Of a stretch of DNA of 64,000 bases, positions 54,550 through 64,000 are shown piece after piece. The position numbers and the translations under genes are program-made. How positions within the stretch are numbered: position 1 is the first letter of the stretch; each line of letters starts with the position of its first letter. Source of the DNA: a bacterium (GTDB taxonomy: Bacteria; Gemmatimonadota; Gemmatimonadetes; Longimicrobiales; RSA9). The notes beneath the pieces were generated by a model. It was not told the DNA's origin and did not search any database. It saw nothing but the letters and a program-made list of their open reading frames with translations. The stretch is from the NCBI GenBank assembly GCA_003242735.1, contig QGVH01000002.1, forward strand, positions 1 to 64,000, written 5' to 3'.

Positions 54550-55653
54550 TCAGCGTCCCTTGCCCAAGAAGTCCTTTATGGACTTGAGGATCGCATCGCG
54601 ATCCGCGATCTGCGACAGCACCAGGTTGTCCGCCTGGACGTTCCGTTCCAGCGCGTGCAGGAACTGGCCGCTGCCGTAGCGGCTCTCGACCTGGCCGTAG
54701 CCGAACAGGTTGCACACCGGCAGCAGGCGTTCCCGCAGCAGGGCGAAGCACTTCTCGTCGTCCCCGCCACCCCAGTTGTCGCCATCCGAGAAGTGGAACA
54801 TGTAGATGTTCCACGCATCCGCAGGGTAGTCCTGCTCGACGATCTCGGCCGCGAGCTGGTAGGCGCTCGAGATGCGCGTGCCGCCGGACTCGCGCGTCGT
54901 GTAGAACGTCTCCCGGTCGACCTCGCGGGCAACGGCGTCGTGGATGATGTAGCGCGTCTGCAGGCCGTCGTAGTGGGCGCGGATCCAGGTGTCGATCCAG
55001 AACGACTCGATGCGGACGATCTCCTTCTGTTCGTTGCCCATCGAGCCGGAGACGTCCATCATGTAGATGATCACCGCGTTCGCCACCGGCTCCGGCTCCA
55101 CCTTCCAGGAGCGATAGCGCATGTCGTCGCGCACCGGGATGACCAGTGGGCGCGCCGGGTTGTACGTGCCTGCGGCGATCTCGCGGCGCAGCGCCTCCTT
55201 GTACGTCCGCTTGAAGGAGCGCAGGCTCTCCGGCCCGGCGCGCTTGATGCCGCTGTAGCGGTTGCGCGCCACGGTGAGCGACTGGGCTCCCTTGGGCTGG
55301 ATACGTGGCAGCTCCAGCTCTTCGCCCATCAGCTCGGCGAGCTCCTGGATGGTGAGCTCGACCTCGCGGATGTGGTAGCCCGGCGCATCGCCCGCCTCGC
55401 CGGCGCCATCCACGTCGCCGTCGGAGCCGAGCGGCGTGCCGGGTTCGCCGGCCCCCTGGCCGACGCCGCCCAGGTCACGACGGCCGTAACGGAAGCGGGG
55501 CAGCTCGATCTGCGGCACGGGGATCGAGACCAGTTCCTTGCCCTGCCGCCCGATGAGCTCGCCGCGGGTGATGTGCCGCTTGAGGTCCTGCTTGATCTTG
55601 CCGCGGACGATCTCCTCGAACCGCCGGCGATCGCGCTCGATACGCCTGACCAT
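54550..55653 (-). CDS. yhbH: YhbH/YeaH family protein (DUF444, VWA-like)
   Basis: A 367-aa protein. The N-terminal basic region ([20 protein letters not shown]) is followed by a loop rich in Gly/Asp, then the VWA-like domain with the metal-site motif [13 protein letters not shown], and a late [11 protein letters not shown] segment. All are typical of DUF444 proteins, which are partners of PrkA/YeaG kinase. It lies between prkA and spoVR. A 9-bp stem-loop (55671-55694) lies just upstream of its ribosome site (GAGGCGG). Confidence 0.93.
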   Translation of the reverse strand: MVRRIERDRRRFEEIVRGKIKQDLKRHITRGELIGRQGKELVSIPVPQIELPRFRYGRRDLGGVGQGAGEPGTPLGSDGDVDGAGEAGDAPGYHIREVELTIQELAELMGEELELPRIQPKGAQSLTVARNRYSGIKRAGPESLRSFKRTYKEALRREIAAGTYNPARPLVIPVRDDMRYRSWKVEPEPVANAVIIYMMDVSGSMGNEQKEIVRIESFWIDTWIRAHYDGLQTRYIIHDAVAREVDRETFYTTRESGGTRISSAYQLAAEIVEQDYPADAWNIYMFHFSDGDNWGGGDDEKCFALLRERLLPVCNLFGYGQVESRYGSGQFLHALERNVQADNLVLSQIADRDAILKSIKDFLGKGR

Positions 55654-55670
55654 ACCGCCTCAACGACTGT

Positions 55671-55694
55671 GCCGGCGTCGACGGTGACGCCGGC
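55671..55694 (-). promoter_or_regulatory. Perfect stem-loop just upstream of yhbH
   Basis: GCCGGCGTC and GACGCCGGC form a 9-bp stem around a six-base loop, ending 17 bases before the yhbH start. There is no T-run, so it is not an intrinsic terminator; it may stabilise mRNA or affect translation. The 265-bp prkA-yhbH gap holds nothing else recognised. Confidence 0.5.
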
Positions 55695-55918
55695 CATGGT
55701 TGCTGCTCGTCGCCCCGCCCGTCGTCGCCCGGGGCCGGGGCAAGGCCTCGCTCCGCCGCCCCGCAGGCCAGGGCGAGGGCGTCGCCTTGCTCGCCCTGCA
55801 AGTTCCGTCGCCCGCGGTTCCGCCCGCCGCTCCCGCGCCGTAGCCCGGGGGACAGGGCCAGGGCAGGGCGGACGTCCTCCCCTCGGCCCGGAGGGCCGCA
55901 AATGGCGGCTGTCGGCCG

Positions 55919-58015
<2,097 letters not shown>

Positions 58016-58109
58016 ACTGCTCAACTCCTTCAGGGGGCTGGAACCAGCGCGGAGCGGGTCGTTGCGAGTTACCCGGTGTAATGGGCCGGGTTCCCGGTAT
58101 CGCAGTCGT

Positions 58110-58847
58110 TCAGTTGACCTCCGAACGCATACGGAAGCGGTCCGCAACCTGGCGCAGCAGCCGGTTGATCGGATCGCCCTGCGTCGGGAAGAGGTAGCGG
58201 TCGGAGATGTGGTTCAGCGCGACCCGCAGTGCGGGGAAGCTACGCGAGCACGCCCGGTAGAGCTCATCGAGGCCGTAGCTCTCGGCGTCGGCCGTATCCG
58301 CGGCGAGCGCGTAGCCTGTCGCGCCCATCTCCTCGTAGTATTCGATCCCGGGCGCGCCGCGCCGATGCACGCGCGCCATGATGTAATCCGGGAAGAGGCC
58401 GCTCAGCCACAGCGCCCGGTTGCCCAGGTGGACCCGGAGCAAGAACGCGCGGCGTCCGCTCGCGGAGCCGAGCGCTTGCACGATGTCCGCCAGATAGGTG
58501 TACTGCTCATCGCTGGCCGCATCGATCCGCTGAGCCCGGTCGCCACGCCCGAACTCGAGCAGCAGCGAGGCCAGGTAGTCGGCGATCATGCGGTCCTGGA
58601 TGCCGTTCTCCAGCAGCGCGTGCCGCACGAGCACGTAGAACACGAGGCGCGGCGGCGCGCCCTCGATGCCGCCGGAGGTGAGAACGGCGTTGAGCGTACG
58701 GGGGTCGTCGAGCAGGGCGTCGAAGCCTTCCTCGCGCAGACGGTCCTCCGCCCGTTCCCGGGCCTTGCTGTCACCGGCAGCGAGGAGCCCGAGGACGAAC
58801 GACGCTTCGGCGCGGCCGAACGAAGCGCGAACGTTCGGCAGGATCAT
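58110..58847 (-). CDS. Uncharacterised 245-aa protein leading the prkA operon
   Basis: I do not recognise the family. The ATG at 58847 follows GAAGGAGG. The protein is soluble, mostly alpha-helical and evenly charged. Landmarks are [18 protein letters not shown] at the start, a [22 protein letters not shown] helix, a [41 protein letters not shown]-type central region, and [15 protein letters not shown] near the C-terminus. Codon use looks like the neighbours and the frame is long and clean, so it is a real gene. Same strand and short spacing to prkA suggest a role in that stress module. Confidence 0.8.
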   Translation of the reverse strand: MILPNVRASFGRAEASFVLGLLAAGDSKARERAEDRLREEGFDALLDDPRTLNAVLTSGGIEGAPPRLVFYVLVRHALLENGIQDRMIADYLASLLLEFGRGDRAQRIDAASDEQYTYLADIVQALGSASGRRAFLLRVHLGNRALWLSGLFPDYIMARVHRRGAPGIEYYEEMGATGYALAADTADAESYGLDELYRACSRSFPALRVALNHISDRYLFPTQGDPINRLLRQVADRFRMRSEVN

Positions 58848-59237
58848 GGGTCCCTCCTTCGGGTCGCGTCCGTCCGCGATCCCGATGCGCGAAGTGCGGC
58901 TTGCTCCGCCGCAGCCTCGCGTCTAACTTCGCTGGAGCACCGTGTCTCCAAAGCTCCAGCCGCATTGCATCCGCCGTGCCCGCTCGGCGGATACCGCAAA
59001 TACATCAGCGGTAGGGGCCTCACCGGGCTCCCTACGCGCAACCGCCCATGGGGTGTCCAGGGTTTTGGATGAAAAACAACCGGGCTGGTGGACTGCGGTG
59101 CGGCGCCGGTCCTTGGGCAGGTGCCCTTCGGCCGCGTGGGGTGCGGTGAGGGAGCGGGACCAGCGGACCGCGTCAATCACAGCTTAGCGGCACGCTGCGG
59201 GAATGTCAAGTCAGGCAGGGGTTTAGCTGTACCTTCG
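58848..59237. other. 390-bp divergent promoter region
   Basis: It separates the prkA operon (left) from the sensor-kinase operon (right) and should hold both promoters. Short AT-richer patches occur near 59070-59085 and 59165-59235. No coding content or clear -35/-10 pair was recognised. Confidence 0.45.
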
Positions 59238-60509
59238 ATGTTGCGACGTCGCACCCTCGAACGCCGCCTCTTCGGGTGGCTGCTCGCCTTCGCACTCACG
59301 CCGGCGCTGCTCGTCCTCGCGCTCGCCACCTGGATATGGACCGGCTCCCTGGACCGCGTCTCTGCACTGGGCCCGTGGACGACGGTGGCGGAATCCGGGC
59401 GCATCGTGCTGGAGGCGGCGCAGAACGCGGCGGCCCGGGACTCGGCGCTGGCGGCGGCGCTCGAGCAGCACCGCGACCACCTCTCTGCCTCCCTCATGCT
59501 CGCGCACCGCTGGGCGTTCCTGACCCATCGCCTGGCCGGTGCGCTGCCGTTCCTCGCGCTCGTGCTCGCCGTGGTGCTCGCGGCTCTCGCCCTCGCCGGC
59601 GCGCGCAAGCTGGCGCGGGACCTGGCGCGCCCCATCCGTGAGCTGGTGGAGTGGACGGAGCGGCTGGCCCGCGAGGAGCCGCTCCCGCCGCGCCGGCCGG
59701 ACGAGCCGCTCGCCGTGCGCGAGGTCCAGGCGTTGCGTGACGCGCTGCGTAGCGCGTCCGAGCAGCTCGCCGCCGCGCGGCGTCGCGCGCTGGAGGCGGA
59801 GCGTGTCCGCGCATGGGGAGAGCTCGCACGTCGGGTCGCGCACGAGATGAAGAACCCGCTCACGCCGCTACGCCTCGCCGCCCACCGTCTGTCCCTCGCC
59901 CTGCCGGACGAGGGCGAGGTGCGGGAGAACCTGCGGGTGATCGAAGAGGAGACCGAGCGGCTGGAGGAGATGGCGCGCCAGTTCGCGGCCCTCGGCCGGC
60001 CGCCCGCCGGGCCCACCAGCCCGGTGGACCTGCGCGAGCTTCTGGCCAACCTGCTGGCGACCGATGTGCCGCCGGGCATCGAGACGCGGCTCTCGGCGCC
60101 GCCGGAGCTGCCGCTCGTGGAAGGGCACTACGACGCGCTGCTGCGCGCGTTCCGCAACCTCATCCGCAACGCGGTCGAGGCGCTGGAGACGACGGACGGC
60201 GAGCGACGCATCGAGGTCGAACTGACCTCCACGGCCCCCGCCGCGCGCCACGACGGCGCCACGGGAGGGGGCTGGATCGAGGTCGTCATCGCGGACACCG
60301 GGCCCGGCATGCCGCCCGGCGCGGAGGAGCGCGTCTTCGAGCCCGACTTCACCACGCGGTCCCGCGGCACGGGCCTCGGCCTGCCCATCGTCCGCCAGAT
60401 CGCGCGTGCCCACGGCGGCGAGGTGAGCGCCGCCAACCGCCCGGAAGGCGGCGCGCGGTTCGTCGTCCGCATCCCCGCGGCCGCCCTACCCGCAGCCGTG
60501 CCGTCATGA
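59238..60509 (+). CDS. Sensor histidine kinase (NtrB/AtoS-like)
   Basis: A 423-aa membrane kinase. Two membrane segments (about 12-32 and 98-122) flank a short periplasmic region of roughly 65 residues. A HAMP-like linker follows (LARPIRELVEWTERLA). The phosphoacceptor His202 is in the motif RRVAHEMKNPLTPLR, followed by the catalytic ATPase domain: N-box NLIRNAVEAL, VIADTGPGMP, FTTRSRGTGLGLPI. It most likely phosphorylates the NtrC-type regulator at 61456-62829, with a lipoprotein gene in between. The signal is unknown. Confidence 0.9.
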   Translation: MLRRRTLERRLFGWLLAFALTPALLVLALATWIWTGSLDRVSALGPWTTVAESGRIVLEAAQNAAARDSALAAALEQHRDHLSASLMLAHRWAFLTHRLAGALPFLALVLAVVLAALALAGARKLARDLARPIRELVEWTERLAREEPLPPRRPDEPLAVREVQALRDALRSASEQLAAARRRALEAERVRAWGELARRVAHEMKNPLTPLRLAAHRLSLALPDEGEVRENLRVIEEETERLEEMARQFAALGRPPAGPTSPVDLRELLANLLATDVPPGIETRLSAPPELPLVEGHYDALLRAFRNLIRNAVEALETTDGERRIEVELTSTAPAARHDGATGGGWIEVVIADTGPGMPPGAEERVFEPDFTTRSRGTGLGLPIVRQIARAHGGEVSAANRPEGGARFVVRIPAAALPAAVPS

Positions 60510-60646
60510 CCTCGGCGCCACCCTGCGCGCGCTGGCCCAACGGTTCCCATGCACGAGGCGCGGTGCGGCTCCGGAGGCCGCACGGCCCCGGCACGCCCTC
60601 CGTGGCCCGGACCCCGGCCGCTCGCCGGGACGTAAAACAACCGAAC

Positions 60647-60680
60647 GAGCCGGCCCGCCCGCGGCGCGGGCGTCCGGCTC
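60647..60680 (+). terminator. Strong hairpin upstream of the lipoprotein gene
   Basis: GAGCCGG and CCGGCTC pair, with an inner GCCCGC/GCGGGC stem, followed by TCGCCTTT. The stem is strong but the T-run is poor. It may weaken read-through from the kinase gene or protect the downstream mRNA. Confidence 0.4.
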
Positions 60681-60705
60681 TCGCCTTTCGTCCACGGGGA
60701 TCGCC

Positions 60706-61446
60706 ATGAGACTCCGTACCACCACCACTCTGATCGCCGTTGCAGCGAGCCTCGCCGCCACGGCCTGCGCCGTGCGGCTCGGCGGCCCCAAGCCGCTCAC
60801 CTACCGCACACTGGCCATCGCCGCGGAAGAAGGCGAGGCGCCCGCCGCCGTCGCGCAGCGCATCCGCGCGGCGGCCGCGGACTACGTGCTGATCTCCGCG
60901 CCGGCGGACAGCGCCTGGTTCGCCGAGGTCGCGAGCCTCGCGCGCCTCACGCTCAGCGGGCCCGGCAACGCCGGCAGTGTCTCGCTCGCGTTCCTGGGCA
61001 GCGAGCCGCTGGGAGACACGACCATCGCCCTGCCGGTGGCCGACGGCCGGCCCCTCATCGTGCACGACGCGCTGTACAAGCTCGACAGCTATCGCTACCT
61101 CGACCTGCTGGCCGTGCGCGTCGAGCCCGGCACGCCGGTGCGGCCCGCCGTGCGTGCCCTGACCAGCTACATTGCGACGGACGTGATGTCCAACGCCGCC
61201 GTCGCGATGGCCATCGATGCGCCGGACGCCGAGGCTGGCGACAGCATTGCCACGCTGCTGCGGCCGCTGTTCTCCGATGCGCGCGTGTGCTTGCCACGCA
61301 GCGGGAACGGAGAGCGCGCGCGTACACGCGTACGTGTGCACCTGTTCCACGGGCCGGAGGCCAGGATCGGCTGTGAGGGCGCCAGCATCATCGAAGAGGA
61401 GAGCGGCGTTCCGGCGCTCGTGGCACGGCTGATCGTCAACCGCTGA
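60706..61446 (+). CDS. Uncharacterised lipoprotein (246 aa)
   Basis: No family was recognised. A lipoprotein signal is clear: MRLRTTTTLIAVAASLAATAC, with lipidation at Cys21. The mature part is a mixed alpha/beta domain with a TYRTLAIAAEEGEAPAAVAQ start, YVLISAPADSAWFAEVA and LVARLIVNR at the end. Two Cys residues (in ARVCLPRSGNG and ARIGCEGAS) may form a disulfide. It sits between a sensor kinase and its probable regulator, 9 bases before the latter, so it could be the periplasmic or outer-membrane element that reports to the kinase; this is inference. Confidence 0.7.
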   Translation: MRLRTTTTLIAVAASLAATACAVRLGGPKPLTYRTLAIAAEEGEAPAAVAQRIRAAAADYVLISAPADSAWFAEVASLARLTLSGPGNAGSVSLAFLGSEPLGDTTIALPVADGRPLIVHDALYKLDSYRYLDLLAVRVEPGTPVRPAVRALTSYIATDVMSNAAVAMAIDAPDAEAGDSIATLLRPLFSDARVCLPRSGNGERARTRVRVHLFHGPEARIGCEGASIIEEESGVPALVARLIVNR

Positions 61447-61455
61447 GTCCCCGGC

Positions 61456-62829
61456 ATGGCCGAGATCCTCGTGGTGGACGACGAGGCGAACATCCGCCGC
61501 ATGCTGGCGCGCCTCCTCGAGGCGGAGGGGCACCGCGTGCGCGAGGCGGCGGATGGCGCCGGCGCGTTCGAGGCGGTGGCCGCCGCAGAGCCCGAGGTCG
61601 TGCTGCTCGACCTCGCGCTCCCCGGCGCCGATGGCATTGCAGTGCTCGAGACGCTCCGCGAGAGACACCCGGACCTGCCCATCGTGATGATGAGCGGCCG
61701 GGCGACGCTGAGCGACGCCGTCCGCGCCACCAAGCTCGGCGCGTTCCACTTCCTGGAGAAGCCGCTCTCGCCCGAGGCGGTGCTCCTCGCCTTGCAGGGC
61801 GCGATCGAGCTGCGCCGCGCCCGCGAGCTGTCCCGCACGCTCGCCGCCGAGCTCGGCACCGGCGACCGGCTGGTCGGCTCGAGCCCCGCCATGCAGCGGG
61901 TGCGCGAACTCATCCAGCGCGCCGCGCCGACGGACGCACGCGTGTTGATCACAGGGGAGAGCGGCACGGGCAAGGAGCTGGCCGCCGCGGCGCTGCACGC
62001 GCTGTCCCCACGTGCCGCCGGGCCGTTCATCCGGGTGAACAGCGCGGCGATCCCGCGGGATCTCATCGAATCCGAGATGTTCGGCCACGAGAAGGGCGCG
62101 TTCACCGGCGCGACGGAGCGGCGCCGCGGCCGCTTCGAGCTCGCGCACGGCGGCACGCTCTTCCTGGACGAGGTCGCCGAACTCCGACCCGAAGCGCAGG
62201 CGAAGCTGCTGCGGGTGATCGAGAGCGGCGAGATCGAGCGGGTGGGCGGCCAGGAGCCGATCCCGGTGGATGTCCGCATCATCGCCGCCACCAACCGCGA
62301 TCTGCGGGAGGAGATGGCCGCGGGCCGCTTCCGGGACGACCTGTTCTTCCGGCTGAACGTTGTGCCGATCCACATGCCGCCGTTGCGCGAGCGGCCGGAG
62401 GACATCCCCGAGCTCGCGGCGCATTTCATGGCGCGGCTGCGGGTGCGCCACGGCCTCACGCCCCCGGTGCTCTTGCCGGAGGCGCTCGAGCTCATGCAGG
62501 GCTACGCCTGGCCCGGCAACGTCCGCGAGCTCGCCAACATCTGCGAGCGGCTCGCCATCCTCTTCCCGGGCGGCGCCGTCGGCGCCCGGGAGCTCGAGCA
62601 GGTGCTGCCGGAGGCCGCCGCGTCCCGGAACGTCCGGGCCGCAGCATGGGACGGCCCGGATGCATCCGAGCCGATGGACCTCAGCAGCCGGATCGACGCG
62701 TTCGAGCGCCGTCTCATCCTGGAGGCGCTCGAGGCCGCCAACGGCAGCGTCGCGGAGGCCGCGCGCCGTCTGCGTACGGACCGGCCCAACCTCTACCGTC
62801 GCATGAAGCGGCTGGGGATCGAACGATGA
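61456..62829 (+). CDS. Sigma-54-dependent response regulator (NtrC family)
   Basis: A 457-aa protein with the three classical domains. The receiver (1-120) has phosphoacceptor Asp52 in VVLLDLALPG and Lys in FLEKPLS. The AAA+ domain (about 140-375) has Walker A GESGTGKE (167-174), the sigma-54 contact GAFTGA at 214-219, Walker B GGTLFLDEVAEL and the Arg finger region FRDDLFFRLNVV. The C-terminal Fis-type helix-turn-helix (VAEAARRLRTDRPNLYRRMKRL) binds DNA. It activates sigma-54 promoters; targets were not identified in the window. It overlaps the next gene by four bases (ATGA). Confidence 0.94.
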   Translation: MAEILVVDDEANIRRMLARLLEAEGHRVREAADGAGAFEAVAAAEPEVVLLDLALPGADGIAVLETLRERHPDLPIVMMSGRATLSDAVRATKLGAFHFLEKPLSPEAVLLALQGAIELRRARELSRTLAAELGTGDRLVGSSPAMQRVRELIQRAAPTDARVLITGESGTGKELAAAALHALSPRAAGPFIRVNSAAIPRDLIESEMFGHEKGAFTGATERRRGRFELAHGGTLFLDEVAELRPEAQAKLLRVIESGEIERVGGQEPIPVDVRIIAATNRDLREEMAAGRFRDDLFFRLNVVPIHMPPLRERPEDIPELAAHFMARLRVRHGLTPPVLLPEALELMQGYAWPGNVRELANICERLAILFPGGAVGARELEQVLPEAAASRNVRAAAWDGPDASEPMDLSSRIDAFERRLILEALEAANGSVAEAARRLRTDRPNLYRRMKRLGIER

Positions 62830-64000
62830 GCGTTCAGGTGTCCGCTCGACCGCTCGCCGCGCTCGTCGCGGCACTGCTCGCCGCCGCGCCGCTCGCCGCA
62901 CAGCCGGGGGGCGGAGCGGAGCCCGTGCTCACCGCAGAGGCCGCCGACGCGGTGCTGGCGCTGTACAACCGCGCGACCACCGTGCGTCTCCACGGCGAGT
63001 CCATCCTGCCGGCGGGCACGGAGCTGAACGGCGACCTCGGCGTGCTCGATGGGCCGCTCGTCCTCGCGGGCCGGGTGCTCGGCAACGTCGTCGTCATCAA
63101 CGGCGACCTCCGTTTCGAGCCGGGCGCCGAGGTGGGCGGCGACGTGATCGTGGTCGGTGGGATCGCGCACGGGCTCGCCCACGCTCGCGTGCACGGCACC
63201 ACGACCGTCTACCGCGAGCCGCTGCGTTACCGCCGCGACGGCGACCTGCTCGTCCGGGTGCCCGCGCCGGAGAAGGCGTCCGGCTTCTCCGCGGGCCGCG
63301 ACTTCCGCTTCGGCCGCACCGACCTCACGCTCGCCGTGCGCGGTGCGTACAACCGCGTCGAAGGCCTGCCCATCGCGGCCGGCGCGCGCATCGAGCTGGG
63401 GCGGTCCAACCCCACGCTGTTCGAGGCGGTCGGCATCTACCGAACGGAGTCCGGGTTACGGGTGCGCGACCGCGACCTCGGCTACGGGCTCCGCATCGAG
63501 CAGCACGTAGGCGGGCACCGCGCCGTCCGGCTCGGCCTGGCGCTCCGCTCCGAGGTGCGGCCCATCGAGGAGCACGGTCTCTCGGATCGGGAGAGCTCCC
63601 TCGCCGCCTTCGTGCTGCACCGCGACTTCCGCGACTACTACGAGCGTTCCGGCCGCGCGGCGTACGTGCGCGTTGCGCCGCGGGGCGGGCCGTTCAAGGC
63701 GATGCTCGAGCTGCGCGACGAGAGGCACACCTCGATGCCGGCGGGGAAGCCGTGGTCCCTGATCGACAACGGCCGCCCGTGGCGGTTCCAGCCCATCGTC
63801 GCCGAGGGCGACCTCACGAGCATCGCCGCGCAGGCGACGTACGACACGCGCAACGAGGTGCTCGAGCCTTCGGCCGGCTGGTACATCTCTGCCGAGGTCG
63901 AGAGCGGCATCGGCGGCGCGCTGGTGAGCCGCGTGTCCATGGATACGGTCACCGGGCAACCGGTCCTCGACCGCCGCGCCGCGGACCACCGCTTCCACAC
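62826..64000 (+). CDS. Secreted polymer-forming-like / outer-membrane beta-barrel protein, 3' partial
   Basis: The frame opens with ATG at 62826 inside the ATGA overlap with the regulator gene and runs without a stop to the end of the window (at least 391 residues). A signal peptide (LAALVAALLAAAPLAAQ) leads into a short bactofilin-like stretch of repeated strands (LNGDLGVLDGPLVLAG, VLGNVVVINGDLRFEPG, EVGGDVIVVGG). From about residue 155 the sequence alternates polar and hydrophobic residues with many aromatic strand ends (YGLRIEQHVGG, AAYVRVAPRGGPFKAML), as in outer-membrane beta-barrels of the surface-antigen type. Its coupling to the two-component system suggests an envelope function. Confidence 0.7.
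   Translation, partial: MSVQVSARPLAALVAALLAAAPLAAQPGGGAEPVLTAEAADAVLALYNRATTVRLHGESILPAGTELNGDLGVLDGPLVLAGRVLGNVVVINGDLRFEPGAEVGGDVIVVGGIAHGLAHARVHGTTTVYREPLRYRRDGDLLVRVPAPEKASGFSAGRDFRFGRTDLTLAVRGAYNRVEGLPIAAGARIELGRSNPTLFEAVGIYRTESGLRVRDRDLGYGLRIEQHVGGHRAVRLGLALRSEVRPIEEHGLSDRESSLAAFVLHRDFRDYYERSGRAAYVRVAPRGGPFKAMLELRDERHTSMPAGKPWSLIDNGRPWRFQPIVAEGDLTSIAAQATYDTRNEVLEPSAGWYISAEVESGIGGALVSRVSMDTVTGQPVLDRRAADHRFH

Noticed and set aside
60349-62901. An 850-residue open frame antisense to the two-component system
   Set aside because: The opposite strand carries textbook kinase and NtrC-type motifs; the antisense frame is a GC artefact.

Overview
The window is uniformly GC-rich with strong third-position GC bias and short intergenic gaps. 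Lipoproteins, a Wza-type outer-membrane export protein, a LolA-like secreted protein and a beta-barrel protein all point to a diderm (Gram-negative) bacterium. The gene mix (type IV pilus ATPases with MshEN domains, PrkA/YhbH/SpoVR, a YfbK remnant, S41 and S9 peptidases) would suit Gemmatimonadota, but that placement is inference, not something the sequence proves. I saw no rRNA or tRNA genes.

Layout. (1) 1-775: two phage head-tail genes run straight into a single CRISPR repeat. (2) 775-10792: a type I-G (formerly I-U) CRISPR-Cas locus. A leader, cas2 and a cas4-cas1 fusion lie on the minus strand; csb1, csb2, cas3 and a 330-aa effector-associated gene form an overlapping operon on the plus strand. 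A degraded repeat and a multiply broken YfbK-type VWA gene follow (10898-11777). (3) 11778-24209: housekeeping and envelope genes, including pilT with an MshEN/receiver/PATAN regulator, an S41 peptidase pair, an alcohol dehydrogenase, a DUF167 protein, an alkaline-phosphatase-superfamily enzyme, crcB under a complete fluoride riboswitch, an ABC exporter and a PAP2 phosphatase. (4) 24938-26830: a PilB/GspE-type ATPase with C-terminal zinc ribbons. (5) 27797-49853: a Wzx/Wzy-type exopolysaccharide locus (SLBB export protein, chain-length protein, sugar transferase, flippase, ligase/polymerase, several GT4 enzymes). It carries unusual additions: two B12-binding radical SAM proteins, three methyltransferases, an HprK-like kinase, a nucleotidyltransferase, an arylsulfotransferase-like lipoprotein and an amidohydrolase. 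(6) 49938-58847: an S9 peptidase, then an operon of an unknown 245-aa protein, prkA, yhbH and spoVR. (7) 59238-64000: a sensor kinase, a lipoprotein, an NtrC-type regulator and a beta-barrel protein cut by the window end.

The main points for follow-up are the phage-gene/CRISPR-repeat junction, which is either an assembly join through a spacer or a real rearrangement; the compact I-G effector with no recognisable full-length Csx17; the radical SAM/methyltransferase block and the kinase/nucleotidyltransferase pair in the polysaccharide locus; and the uncharacterised gene leading the prkA operon.
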